DNA of 17,025 nucleotides, from NCBI GenBank assembly GCA_016182725.1, contig JACPFZ010000010.1, positions 2,080-19,104 on the forward strand, in the 5' to 3' direction. Shown here one piece after another: positions 1-6,953 of the stretch; the first letter of the stretch is position 1; each line of letters begins with the position of its first letter. A model generated the notes under the pieces. It did not search any database and was not told the origin of the DNA. It saw nothing but the letters and a program-made list of their open reading frames with translations. The position numbers and the translations under genes were made by a program. Source of the DNA: Candidatus Gottesmanbacteria bacterium. Lineage in GTDB: Bacteria; Patescibacteriota; Microgenomatia; UBA10105; UBA927.

Positions 1-1710
1 GCAAGCACCTGGCAGCAAGTAAGCGTTGTCTATGACGGAACACAGGGAACGGGCAATGACACTAAGGTGAAAGTGTATGTAAACGGCGTGTTGAAAAGCT
101 GTACCGTGACCGGCACGATTCCGGGCACGCTCACTACCGGAACGACGAGCAACCTGAAACTTGGTCAAGGCGATGATGCCACCCCGACGTCGCTTATTGG
201 GTTTATGGATGATGTGAAAATCTATAATTCCGCGCTTACGGTCGATCAAGTGCGGCTGGACTACAACGCGGGGGCTTCCCTCAACTTCGGCACGGGCGCG
301 GCCAGCGAATCCGCCCAACTTTCCGACGGCCCGGGGAATCCACCTGATCTTTACTGGAATTTTGATGAAAAGTCCGGAACCAGCGCTAATGACAAGAGTT
401 GCAATGGCCGAACCGGAACTTTTGGCGGTGCGATTAATCCGGCATGGAGTCAGGGTAAGGTTGGCAGCAGTTTATTTTTTGTCGCCAACACTAGCACAAC
501 CGGTTCACGGGTTACTTACAGCACTGTCTACAATCCACTTGGAACCACAACAGGCAATGCCATGACCTTTGAAACCTGGTTTAAGCCAAATGCGACACAA
601 ACAAATGGTAATGCTTTCTTTGTCCGCAATGGTATCGGAACAGATATGAACTTTGGTGTGGCATTAATTACCCTTTCCGGCGGCCTCTATAAGCTACGAC
701 TCCAATATTATGATGGCACTACCTTCCGAAACCTGGATACAACCAACAATGTTGTTGCAGCCGGTCAATGGAATCATGTAGTTGCCGTTATCACGCAGGG
801 CACAAACGTTTCTTTTTATATCAATGGACAGTTTATTGAAACTAAAGCTTGGAGCGGTAGTAATTCTGTCGCCTCGACTAGTTCCTTCAATATCGGCAGT
901 CACATCGGATCCACCGCCCAAAGCTATGACGGCTATATTGACGACGTCAAAGTCTACAACTACGCCCGCACGGCGGCGCAGATCGCCTATGACTACAACC
1001 GCGGGGCTCCAGTGGGCTGGTGGAAGTTTGACGAGTGTCAGGGCGGGACGGCCAATGATTCGAGTGGGAATAACAACACCGGCACCATCACTATCGGCGG
1101 GACGGGGACGCAAACAGCTATCGGCACCTGCAATACATCGGGAACTGCATGGGGAAACGGTGCCACGGGCAAGTTCAATGCAAGTTTAAATTTCGATGGA
1201 ACTGATGATTATGTTCAAATCACCGACACCACTAACCTCCGCTTCGATGCCAACACCCTAGACTTTTCTCTATTTGCATGGATCAAAAGATCAGCCAATG
1301 GCGAAGCAAATATTATCAGCAAAGAAGATGCCGATAACGATGGCTGGCGACTGCAGTTTAACAGTTCCAACCAGGTTGTTTGCAGTGAGGATACCACCGA
1401 CGTCACCAGCTCCTCCACCATCACGGATACTAGTTGGCATTTGGTCGGTTGTACCATCGACCGCGACGGCAACGGCCAAGTGTATATCGACGCCAAAGCC
1501 GATGGTTCATCTGTTTCCATGGGGACAGATGCCATGGCCACCACCAGCAACATCCGCCTCGGCACCCGATCATATACCTCGGCCAACTATTTTACCGGCC
1601 AAATCGACCATGTGCGCATCTATAACTACGCCCTGTCGGCCAACCAGGTGAAAACCGTCTACGATGGCGGAGCGGCGGTACGGTACGGCCCGGCGACGGG
1701 AGCACCATAA
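1..1710 (+). CDS. LamG/concanavalin-like jelly-roll domain protein, 5'-truncated
   Basis: The frame is open from the first base, so the N-terminus lies outside the window; 569 residues are visible and end at TAA 1708-1710. Three LamG-like units can be seen. The first is partial (W-Q-Q-V-S-V-V-Y-D, then KVYVNG, ending in a DDVKIYNSALT strand). The second runs from about DLYWNFDEKSG to DDVKVYNYARTAAQI. The third runs from VGWWKFDECQGG to DHVRIYNYALSANQV. The repeated W-N-H-V-V / YINGQ and D-D-V-K-x-Y-N motifs are typical of LamG_3 (Laminin_G_3) domains, which bind carbohydrate or protein outside the cell. Inference: part of a large secreted or surface adhesin. No LPXTG motif or C-terminal membrane helix is present; it ends in a short Gly/Pro-rich tail. 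The binding target cannot be told from sequence. Confidence 0.85.
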   Translation, partial: ASTWQQVSVVYDGTQGTGNDTKVKVYVNGVLKSCTVTGTIPGTLTTGTTSNLKLGQGDDATPTSLIGFMDDVKIYNSALTVDQVRLDYNAGASLNFGTGAASESAQLSDGPGNPPDLYWNFDEKSGTSANDKSCNGRTGTFGGAINPAWSQGKVGSSLFFVANTSTTGSRVTYSTVYNPLGTTTGNAMTFETWFKPNATQTNGNAFFVRNGIGTDMNFGVALITLSGGLYKLRLQYYDGTTFRNLDTTNNVVAAGQWNHVVAVITQGTNVSFYINGQFIETKAWSGSNSVASTSSFNIGSHIGSTAQSYDGYIDDVKVYNYARTAAQIAYDYNRGAPVGWWKFDECQGGTANDSSGNNNTGTITIGGTGTQTAIGTCNTSGTAWGNGATGKFNASLNFDGTDDYVQITDTTNLRFDANTLDFSLFAWIKRSANGEANIISKEDADNDGWRLQFNSSNQVVCSEDTTDVTSSSTITDTSWHLVGCTIDRDGNGQVYIDAKADGSSVSMGTDAMATTSNIRLGTRSYTSANYFTGQIDHVRIYNYALSANQVKTVYDGGAAVRYGPATGAP

Positions 1711-1753
1711 AGATAGGGGAAATATGGGAAGTAAGGGAAGTATGGGGGAAGAT
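1711..1753 (+). repeat. G-rich purine repeat before the four-helix-bundle gene
   Basis: The short gap holds imperfect repeats of a GGGAAGTA-like unit. The 12-mer GGGAAGTAAGGG at 1726-1737 recurs exactly at 2058-2069 inside the next gene. The repeats create several in-frame ATG codons (1724, 1742, 1754) and the purine run that serves as a Shine-Dalgarno for the last one. Confidence 0.6.
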
Positions 1754-2296
1754 ATGAAGAAGGCCGGCTATGAGTACCTCATCGCCTACAAAATCACCGT
1801 CCCGATCTACGACTACACTGTGGAATTCTGCCGGAGGTGGATAGACTACAAATCCAGAACCCGCGACCAGATGGAACAGGCAGCCCGCTCCGGCTCCGTC
1901 AATGTCGCCGAGGGATCCAAAGAAAAAAGCCTTGCAGCCTACATAAAGCTGGTAGGAGTAGCAGCCGGCAGTCAGGAAGAACTTCTGAAGGACTACCAGG
2001 CGTATGCCCGCCAGCATAAGCTGGCGATATGGCCGAAAGAAAAAGCCAGGGAGATAAGGGAAGTAAGGGTGATATGGGAGATAGTAAGAAAAAATCCGTA
2101 TCTCCCTGATTCCCCCGACTTCCCCGATCTCCCCAAAGATCCCGAGATCGCCGTAAACCTGATGCTCACCCTAGTCAACCAGGCAAACTACCTACTGCAA
2201 AAGCTGGCTGCCTCTCTGGAGACCAAGCACGAGCGCGAAGGCGGCTACAGCGAGAACCTCCTCAAGAAGCGCTTGGCGTATCGCACACGTGTATAA
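1754..2296 (+). CDS. Four-helix-bundle protein with suffix domain
   Basis: 180 aa. The N-terminal part (IYDYTVEFCRRWIDYKSRT, then DQMEQAARSGSVNVAEGS, then EELLKDYQAYARQ) matches my memory of the four-helix-bundle family related to proteins encoded in 23S rRNA intervening sequences. The C-terminal part (NYLLQKLAASLE, then EGGYSENLLKKR) matches the 'four helix bundle suffix' form. The function of this family is not established; some relatives (Avd) act with diversity-generating reverse transcriptases, but none is seen here. ATG 1754 is chosen because a GGGGGAA tract lies just upstream; ATG 1724 and 1742 are alternatives in low-complexity repeat. Oddity: residues of about 99-127 (REIREVRVIWEI, then a Pro-Asp-rich stretch) are encoded by a large inverted repeat at 2049-2133 and look like an insertion between the two conserved parts. 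Confidence 0.75.
   Translation: MKKAGYEYLIAYKITVPIYDYTVEFCRRWIDYKSRTRDQMEQAARSGSVNVAEGSKEKSLAAYIKLVGVAAGSQEELLKDYQAYARQHKLAIWPKEKAREIREVRVIWEIVRKNPYLPDSPDFPDLPKDPEIAVNLMLTLVNQANYLLQKLAASLETKHEREGGYSENLLKKRLAYRTRV
2049..2133 (+). repeat. Imperfect inverted repeat inside the four-helix-bundle gene
   Basis: Two 35-nt arms (2049-2083 and 2099-2133) around a 15-nt loop. The left arm and the reverse complement of the right arm agree at 27 of 35 positions by hand count, with identical blocks GGGAGAT, GGGAAGT and GGGAGATA. The left arm is purine-rich and the right arm pyrimidine-rich. It stays in frame. Confidence 0.75.
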
Positions 2297-2297
2297 T
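2292..2297 (+). promoter_or_regulatory. Probable -10 box for recG, leaderless start
   Basis: A perfect TATAAT lies 7 nt upstream of the recG ATG and includes the stop codon of the preceding gene. Transcription would begin at or next to the start codon, giving a leaderless mRNA. No convincing -35 box at normal spacing was seen. Confidence 0.5.
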
Positions 2298-2304
2298 AGG
2301 CAAC

Positions 2305-4326
2305 ATGGAATTGTCCCTGACCACCCCCATACAATACATTCCCCGCGTGGGGCCGGTGATGGCAGCGAAGCTTAAGAAGCTTGGCGTAGAAACAGTCGAA
2401 GATATCCTCTGGTACGTACCGTTTCGCTACGATGATTATTCCTTGAAATCTCCGATTAGCAGGGTGCAGGCGGGGGAAACCGTCACTATTCGCGGAACCG
2501 TGGAGCGCATGACCAATGCGTTCACGAAAACCGGCAAAAAATTGCAGCAGGCGAAGGTGACGGACGCAAGTGGAACGATTGACGTTGTTTGGTTTAACCA
2601 ACCATTCCTTGCCCAGACAATTCACAAGGGAGACAACGTCAATCTTTCCGGTAAAGTGGAATGGTTTGGAAACAAGGTCGTCATGCAATCTCCAGAGTAT
2701 GAACTTGTTGAAGATAACCATGCCGTAAGTCTTCACACTGGTCGACTGGTTCCAATCTATCCGGAAACTGAAGGATTATCTTCTAAGTGGCTTCGTGGTC
2801 GAGTACATTTTGTTATCAAAGAGTGCATACATAAAGTGTTCGAGTATATTCCTAACTCTATACGGAACAAATATGGCTTAATAGAAATCCAAAAAGCGAT
2901 TGAGTACATTCATTTCCCAATCGATAAAAACTCTGCAAAAGATGCCCTTCGACGGCTGTCATTTGATGAACTTTTTCTTACACTTCTGCAAGCGCATGAG
3001 CAAAAACGCCTCTGGCAAACCACACAACACGCGCACCCGATTAGCCTCGCAAGAGGACCTCTTGCAAACATTGTGCAAACGCTCCCGTTTTCCTTAACCG
3101 GTGACCAGCAAAAGGCACTTACAGAAATTCTTGACGATCTTGCCAAACCCATCCCGATGAACCGACTGCTGGAAGGAGATGTGGGATCAGGGAAAACCGT
3201 TGTTGCTGCCATTGCCATGTATGTCGCATACAAAAATGGTTTCAGATCTGTGTGTATGGCTCCCACGCAAATTTTGGCCGAGCAGCATTTTGCAACGATC
3301 AAAAAAATGTTGGATCCCATGGGTATTGATATAGGACTGGTAACGGGTAACAAAAAAATGAATCAGGCGCCAGTGCTCATCGGCACCCATGCACTCCTTC
3401 ACCAATCGTTCAACAATGTCGGGTTAGTCGTGATTGATGAACAGCACCGATTCGGCGTCAAACAGAGAATGCAACTCACCAAAGGCAATGGGAATAAAAC
3501 ACCGCACCTTTTGACCATGACGGCTACGCCGATTCCCAGAACCGTTGCACGGGCAATCTATGGCAACCTCGATCTGTCTATATTAGAAACCATGCCGTCC
3601 GGCAGGAAAAAAGTCAAAACGTGGGTCGTTCCGAAAGAGAAAAGGAAAAATGCGTATGAGTGGATAACCAAAAAATTACAGGAAACCGGCGGACAGGCAT
3701 TCATCATCTGTCCGCTCATAGAAGATTCAGAAACATTATCTTCGGTCAAAGCGGTCAAAAGCGAGTACGCTCGTCTCCAAAAAGTGTTTCCAAAATTGAG
3801 TATTGGGCTTCTGCACGGACGCTTAAAACCAAAGGGAAAAACGGCTGTGTTGGAGCGCTTCCAAACAGGGAAGGATGCGATCCTTCTGTCAACACCGGTT
3901 GTGGAAGTGGGTATTGATATTCCGAATGCCGTTATTATGCTTATCGAAGGCGCTGAACGCTTCGGCCTTTCCCAACTCCACCAACTTCGTGGAAGGGTGG
4001 GTCGTGGAAGGATCGCATCCTTCTGTCTTCTCTTCACCGAATCCGATGATCCCACGACGACCAAACGCCTCAAGGCCTTGGAAACGATCCATAGCGGCCC
4101 AAAACTTGCCGAGGTGGATTTGAGTTTGCGCGGACCGGGGGAGCTTTTTGGCACCAGGCAACATGGCCTGCCACTTTTTAAAGTAGCAAGCTTTAGCGAC
4201 ACGCTCCTTCTTGCCCAAACCCAGGAAGCCATTCGTCTATTGACCAGTGAGTCACCCGACCTCGCCCAATTTCCCCAGTTGAGGGAGAGAGTGAAAAAAG
4301 GTATAATAATGAGAACAGGAGACTGA
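2305..4326 (+). CDS. recG: ATP-dependent DNA helicase RecG
   Basis: 673 aa, close to the usual ~690. RecG is a DNA translocase that remodels stalled replication forks and Holliday junctions. Visible: an N-terminal wedge part with an HhH-like start (YIPRVGPVMAAKLKKLGV) and an OB fold; Walker A GDVGSGKT at residues 291-298; the DEQH box at 378-381; motif III MTATPIPRT; a LLHGRLKPKGK segment; STPVVEVGIDIPNA; the arginine-finger motif QLRGRVGRG; and the C-terminal translocation motif in SLRGPGELFGTRQHGLP. ATG 2305 follows TATAAT by 7 nt and has no Shine-Dalgarno. Oddity: the loop just before the helicase domain contains SLARGPLAN, encoded by a palindromic repeat also found in trmD and the last gene of the window. 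First gene of the + strand housekeeping cluster. Confidence 0.97.
   Translation: MELSLTTPIQYIPRVGPVMAAKLKKLGVETVEDILWYVPFRYDDYSLKSPISRVQAGETVTIRGTVERMTNAFTKTGKKLQQAKVTDASGTIDVVWFNQPFLAQTIHKGDNVNLSGKVEWFGNKVVMQSPEYELVEDNHAVSLHTGRLVPIYPETEGLSSKWLRGRVHFVIKECIHKVFEYIPNSIRNKYGLIEIQKAIEYIHFPIDKNSAKDALRRLSFDELFLTLLQAHEQKRLWQTTQHAHPISLARGPLANIVQTLPFSLTGDQQKALTEILDDLAKPIPMNRLLEGDVGSGKTVVAAIAMYVAYKNGFRSVCMAPTQILAEQHFATIKKMLDPMGIDIGLVTGNKKMNQAPVLIGTHALLHQSFNNVGLVVIDEQHRFGVKQRMQLTKGNGNKTPHLLTMTATPIPRTVARAIYGNLDLSILETMPSGRKKVKTWVVPKEKRKNAYEWITKKLQETGGQAFIICPLIEDSETLSSVKAVKSEYARLQKVFPKLSIGLLHGRLKPKGKTAVLERFQTGKDAILLSTPVVEVGIDIPNAVIMLIEGAERFGLSQLHQLRGRVGRGRIASFCLLFTESDDPTTTKRLKALETIHSGPKLAEVDLSLRGPGELFGTRQHGLPLFKVASFSDTLLLAQTQEAIRLLTSESPDLAQFPQLRERVKKGIIMRTGD
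3049..3065 (+). repeat. GCAAGAGG palindrome, copy in recG
   Basis: Arms GCAAGAGG and CCTCTTGC around a central A. It is translated in frame as ARGPLA in a variable loop between the RecG wedge and helicase domains. Same family as 6480-6504 and 16336-16372. Confidence 0.8.
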
Positions 4327-4330
4327 AAAA

Positions 4331-4386
4331 TTAAAACTGTAAAATAGAAATCAATAAATTTTAAAGTTTACATTTTACATTTTTAA
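4331..4386 (+). repeat. AT-rich inverted repeat between recG and rpmF
   Basis: Arms 4331-4345 and 4372-4386 pair at 14 of 15 positions around a 26-nt A/T-only-like loop. It fills most of the 69-bp gap. There is no GC stem with a T-tract, so it is not a typical intrinsic terminator; a weak hairpin or a decayed repeat are both possible. A TTTAAT at 4382-4387 lies 8 nt before the rpmF ATG and could be a -10 box. Confidence 0.45.
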
Positions 4387-4395
4387 TTATTGTTT

Positions 4396-4596
4396 ATGGC
4401 ACCACTTCCAAAACGAAGACACTCTACTCGCCGCGGTGGAAAAAGGAAAGCCGCAATCAAACTTGGCCTTCCCGGTTTAGCGCGCTGTGCACAGTGCGGA
4501 GCAGTTAAGCTTCCCCATGTCGTTTGCCAAAACTGCGGCTATTATGGTGGCAATGTCATTGTTACCAAAAAAGAAAAGAAAGTAAAGAAAAAATGA
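4396..4596 (+). CDS. rpmF: 50S ribosomal protein L32
   Basis: 66 aa, normal for L32. The start MAPLPKRRHSTRRGGKRK is the usual basic N-terminus. Four cysteines at residues 31, 34, 44 and 47 (C-x2-C-x9-C-x2-C) form the zinc ribbon of the zinc-containing L32 type. A Lys-rich tail follows. ATG 4396 is preferred over an in-frame TTG two codons upstream, because the family begins with M-A-x-P. There is no Shine-Dalgarno. The stop codon overlaps the nusB start (ATGA), so the two genes are probably translationally coupled. L32 sits in the large subunit near the peptidyl transferase region. Confidence 0.95.
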   Translation: MAPLPKRRHSTRRGGKRKAAIKLGLPGLARCAQCGAVKLPHVVCQNCGYYGGNVIVTKKEKKVKKK

Positions 4597-4949
4597 AGAC
4601 CAGCCTCGATCCCCGTCATCAAAGACGCAGAGAACGCATGCAGCACCTTTTTACTCTGGGCTTCCACAACCCACTCCCGCCGGATACAGACATTGCTTCT
4701 ATTGTGGAACAACTTACTAAAATTGACCAGTGGATAGCAAAAAGCGCTCCGGAATGGCCGATTGACAAAATCGCAAAATCGGATTTGGCAATTCTCCGGC
4801 TCTCCACATATGAACTCATGGAGCACAAAGAACCGCCAAAAGTAGTCATTGACGAAGCTATTGAACTAGCGAAAGAATTCGGTAATCCGACGAGTCCAAA
4901 ATTCATCAACGGCGTATTGGGAAACATCTTGGGTGAGTTACAAAAATAA
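4593..4949 (+). CDS. nusB: Transcription antitermination factor NusB, short form
   Basis: 118 aa, shorter than the usual 130-160. NusB binds boxA RNA with S10 (NusE) to support rRNA transcription antitermination. Family hallmarks: RRRERMQHLFTLGF at the N-terminus; WPIDKIAKSDLAILRLSTYEL; VVIDEAIELAKEFG; and SPKFINGVLGNIL at the end. The middle helices are shortened, with only about 25 residues between the first helix and the WPIDKI segment. ATG 4593 overlaps the rpmF stop as ATGA; an upstream extension in the same frame is only a shadow of rpmF. The gene ends three bases before the target duplication of repeat copy 1. Confidence 0.88.
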   Translation: MKTSLDPRHQRRRERMQHLFTLGFHNPLPPDTDIASIVEQLTKIDQWIAKSAPEWPIDKIAKSDLAILRLSTYELMEHKEPPKVVIDEAIELAKEFGNPTSPKFINGVLGNILGELQK

Positions 4950-4955
4950 TTATGA

Positions 4956-5082
4956 CCAGGTAGTGAAACTTCGCTCAATGCGCTTCGCGCATTACTGAAC
5001 ACTGTCTGGTATAAATATAGAAGAATTACGGAGAGTATGAATTTTTTTGTTCCGCAAGGAACAGCGAAGTTCTACTACCTGG
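4956..5082 (+). mobile_element. Start-codon palindromic element, copy 1 (nusB/rnc)
   Basis: 127 bp with 20-nt terminal inverted repeats: left CCAGGTAGTGAAACTTCGCT at 4956-4975, right arm 5063-5082, matching at 18 of 20. Direct repeats ATGA flank it at 4952-4955 and 5083-5086; the right one holds the rnc start codon. Internal hairpins: AATGCGC/GCGCATT with a 3-nt loop at 4977-4993, and GTTCC/GGAAC with a GCAA loop at 5049-5062. The middle carries an extended -10-like TGG-TATAAA (5007-5015) and a GGAG (5031-5034). No transposase gene is inside, so it would be a non-autonomous element. Related copies are at 7684-7816 and 10242-10367. Confidence 0.8.
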
Positions 5083-5769
5083 ATGACACTTGACCAGTTA
5101 CAACAAACTATAGGCATTACATTCCGAGACCCAAACCTTCTCAAGGAAGCATTTCTTCATCGCTCGTATCTTAATGAAGCCCGTGGCATTAAGACTTCCA
5201 ACGAACGCCTGGAGTTTTTAGGAGATAGCGTTCTTTCGCTTCTCACGTCGCACTTTCTGTATCAAACCTATCCGGAATTCCCCGAGGGGACGCTCACAAA
5301 CATTCGTTCGGGACTCGTCAAGACCACAAGTTTGGCTCACGTAGCGATGACCCTCAATTTGGGAGACCTTCTATTTTTAAGCCATGGAGAAGAAGCATCA
5401 GGCGGCAGAAAAAATCCGTCACTCCTAGCGGACACCTTCGAAGCCATCTTGGGAGCCATATACCTTGATCAAGGGTTGGATGCGGCACGGGCATTTTTAA
5501 CCACATACCTATTTCCCAAGGCCCGCGATATTGTAGAAAACGAATCGTACCTTGATTTTAAGAGCTTGCTGCAGGAAATAACCCAAGAAGAGTCAAAAAT
5601 ATCTCCTATCTATCGCGTGACAAAAAGCGAAGGACCCGACCATGCCAAAACGTTTTGGGTAGAAGTCGTGGCGGGCACGAAGACGTTAGGAGAAGGGAAA
5701 GGAAAATCGAAACAGGAGGCGGAGCAGGCTGCGGCGGCCTTTGCGCTTGAGAAGCTTGGAAAAACCTGA
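5083..5769 (+). CDS. rnc: Ribonuclease III
   Basis: 228 aa, normal length. RNase III cleaves double-stranded RNA, including rRNA precursors. The catalytic domain shows NERLEFLGDSVL with acidic residues E41, E44 and D48, and LLADTFEAILGAIYLD with D117 and E120, the metal-binding set of the family. A double-stranded RNA-binding domain follows from about residue 155 (DFKSLLQEI to KSKQEAEQAAAAFALEKL). ATG 5083 is chosen because conserved sequence begins right after it. A TTG 12 codons upstream is in frame, but the extra residues are encoded by the inserted repeat element. The start codon lies in the right-hand target duplication of that element. There is no Shine-Dalgarno directly upstream; the nearest GGAG is about 50 nt away inside the element. 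Confidence 0.96.
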   Translation: MTLDQLQQTIGITFRDPNLLKEAFLHRSYLNEARGIKTSNERLEFLGDSVLSLLTSHFLYQTYPEFPEGTLTNIRSGLVKTTSLAHVAMTLNLGDLLFLSHGEEASGGRKNPSLLADTFEAILGAIYLDQGLDAARAFLTTYLFPKARDIVENESYLDFKSLLQEITQEESKISPIYRVTKSEGPDHAKTFWVEVVAGTKTLGEGKGKSKQEAEQAAAAFALEKLGKT

Positions 5770-5775
5770 TAAAAT
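5770..5775 (+). promoter_or_regulatory. Possible extended -10 for rpsP
   Basis: TGA-TAAAAT (TG at 5767-5768, hexamer 5770-5775) lies 7 nt before the rpsP ATG, the same spacing as TATAAT before recG. It overlaps the rnc stop codon TGA. It would give a leaderless rpsP-khpA-trmD transcript. Confidence 0.4.
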
Positions 5776-5782
5776 AAAACGT

Positions 5783-6013
5783 ATGGTAAAACTGAGACTC
5801 ACCCAAACCGGCACGAAAAATAGAAAAACCTATCGGATTATTGCCATCGAAGAAGGAAAACGCCGAGATGGCAAAGCGATTGAAATATTGGGTTTTTATG
5901 ACCCTTTAGTCACTCCTCCGAAGCTATCGGTAAAACGCGAGAGAATTGACTATTGGATGGCAGTCGGCGCACAGCCCACCCCCTCTCTGTTAAAACTCTT
6001 AAAACAACCATGA
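5783..6013 (+). CDS. rpsP: 30S ribosomal protein S16
   Basis: 76 aa, at the short end for S16. The start MVKLRLTQTGTKNRKTYRIIAIE and the downstream block EILGFYDPL, then RIDYWMAVGAQPTPSLLKLL, are diagnostic. S16 is an early-binding assembly protein of the small subunit. ATG 5783 is chosen by the conserved N-terminus; a longer in-frame ORF starts at 5741 but would overlap rnc. The usual C-terminal extension is absent. The stop codon overlaps the khpA start (ATGA). The gene is 13 bp behind rnc, as part of the same cluster. Confidence 0.95.
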   Translation: MVKLRLTQTGTKNRKTYRIIAIEEGKRRDGKAIEILGFYDPLVTPPKLSVKRERIDYWMAVGAQPTPSLLKLLKQP

Positions 6014-6246
6014 AAGATATTCTTTTGTACCTTCTTGCCCACCTGGTAGATCATCCAGAAGATGTGGTCGTGGACGAAGCAACAGAAGAAGGAAAAACCA
6101 CACTCACCGCACATATTCACCCGGAAGATATGGGAAAGGTAATTGGGAAAAGCGGTCGCATCATCCGCGCGATCCGTGACCTGGTCAAACTCGTCGCTGC
6201 TAAAAATAATGCGTATGTCGACGTTATCTTAGCCGAACAGCAATAA
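6010..6246 (+). CDS. khpA: KH-domain RNA-binding protein KhpA
   Basis: 78 aa, typical for the small single KH-domain protein found after rpsP. The KH signature is visible as HPEDMGKVIGKSGRIIRAIRDLV, with the GKSG loop at residues 46-49, followed by an AKKNNAYVDV-like strand (here AAKNNAYVDVIL). In Firmicutes KhpA pairs with KhpB and affects cell division and RNA stability; the role here is inferred from the family. ATG 6010 overlaps the S16 stop codon, which fixes the start. rimM, which commonly follows in this cluster, is missing, and trmD begins 5 bp downstream. Confidence 0.9.
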   Translation: MKDILLYLLAHLVDHPEDVVVDEATEEGKTTLTAHIHPEDMGKVIGKSGRIIRAIRDLVKLVAAKNNAYVDVILAEQQ

Positions 6247-6251
6247 TCTAC

Positions 6252-6953
6252 ATGATAATCTCCATTCTGACCCTCTTCCCTGACATGTTCACGGGCCCTT
6301 TTCATACCTCCATTATCAAGAGGTCGCAAGAAAAAGGGATCGTGGTTATCAAACTCGCCAATATTCGCGATTTTGCCACCGACAACTATGGCTCGGTGGA
6401 CGACCACCCTTACGGCGGGGGGGTAGGCATGATTCTCCGTGTTGATGTCGTTGACCGCGCACTAGAGCATACGAAGGCTCTTTGCAAGAGGTCCTCTTGC
6501 AAAGCAATTCTTCTTGATCCACAGGGGATACCATATACACAAGAAATTGCAAGAAAACTCTCCAAATTGAATCACCTGATCTTAATTTGCGGCCATTATG
6601 AAGGTGTAGATGAGCGAATCCGAAATCTCGTTGATGAAGAAATTTCTATCGGCGATTATGTCTTGACCGGCGGGGAAATTCCTGCGATGGTAGTAGTGGA
6701 CAGCGTCATCCGCTTGCTTCCAGGAGTTCTCAAAGAAGGAGTTACTTCTTCCGAATCCTTCTCATTCCAACATCCACCTTCTCATCTCCAAGTTCCATTT
6801 TTGGAGTATCCCCAATACACACGGCCCGAAATTTACAAGGGAATGAACGTGCCTGAGGTTCTTTTATCCGGCAACCATAAAGACATAACACAGTGGAGAA
6901 ACCAACAGTCGCGCCTTAAAACACAAAAAAGACGGCCGGATCTTCTACGGTGA
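6252..6953 (+). CDS. trmD: tRNA (guanine-N1)-methyltransferase TrmD
   Basis: 233 aa, normal length. TrmD methylates G37 of tRNAs with S-adenosylmethionine and prevents frameshifting. Visible: MIISILTLFPDMF start; DDHPYGGGVGMILRVD; the SAM-binding trefoil-knot segments LLDPQG, ICGHYEGVDERI and EEISIGDYVLTGGEIPAM; then DSVIRLLPGVL; and a C-terminal helical domain ending near KRRPDLL. Oddity: a variable loop reads ALCKRSSCKA, encoded by a palindromic repeat at 6480-6504 that also occurs in recG and the YfhO-like gene. The last 9 bp overlap the end of pilO on the opposite strand, with no terminator between these converging genes. Confidence 0.96.
   Translation: MIISILTLFPDMFTGPFHTSIIKRSQEKGIVVIKLANIRDFATDNYGSVDDHPYGGGVGMILRVDVVDRALEHTKALCKRSSCKAILLDPQGIPYTQEIARKLSKLNHLILICGHYEGVDERIRNLVDEEISIGDYVLTGGEIPAMVVVDSVIRLLPGVLKEGVTSSESFSFQHPPSHLQVPFLEYPQYTRPEIYKGMNVPEVLLSGNHKDITQWRNQQSRLKTQKRRPDLLR
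6480..6504 (+). repeat. GCAAGAGG palindrome, copy in trmD
   Basis: Perfect 12-bp arms (left CTTTGCAAGAGG) around a central T. It is read in a different frame from the recG and YfhO copies, giving LCKRSSCK, in the loop just before the TrmD LLDPQG strand. Confidence 0.85.

Noticed and set aside
694..1113. Minus-strand frame opposite the LamG protein
   Set aside because: It is opposite conserved LamG motifs and its translation looks like low-complexity shadow sequence.
1754..2296. Diversity-generating retroelement accessory protein (Avd)
   Set aside because: The four-helix-bundle fold is related, but no reverse transcriptase or template/variable repeat pair is seen, and the C-terminal suffix part indicates a different subfamily.
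3558..4232. Long minus-strand open frame (224 codons) opposite recG
   Set aside because: It lies wholly under conserved RecG helicase motifs and shows no protein family features, so it is a shadow frame.
4331..4386. Intrinsic terminator after recG
   Set aside because: The stem is almost all A/T with a long loop and no GC-rich stem followed by a T-tract, so termination is not supported.
5047..5082. TTG start giving rnc 12 extra N-terminal residues
   Set aside because: The extra residues are encoded by the right arm and hairpin of the inserted element, and conserved RNase III sequence begins at ATG 5083.
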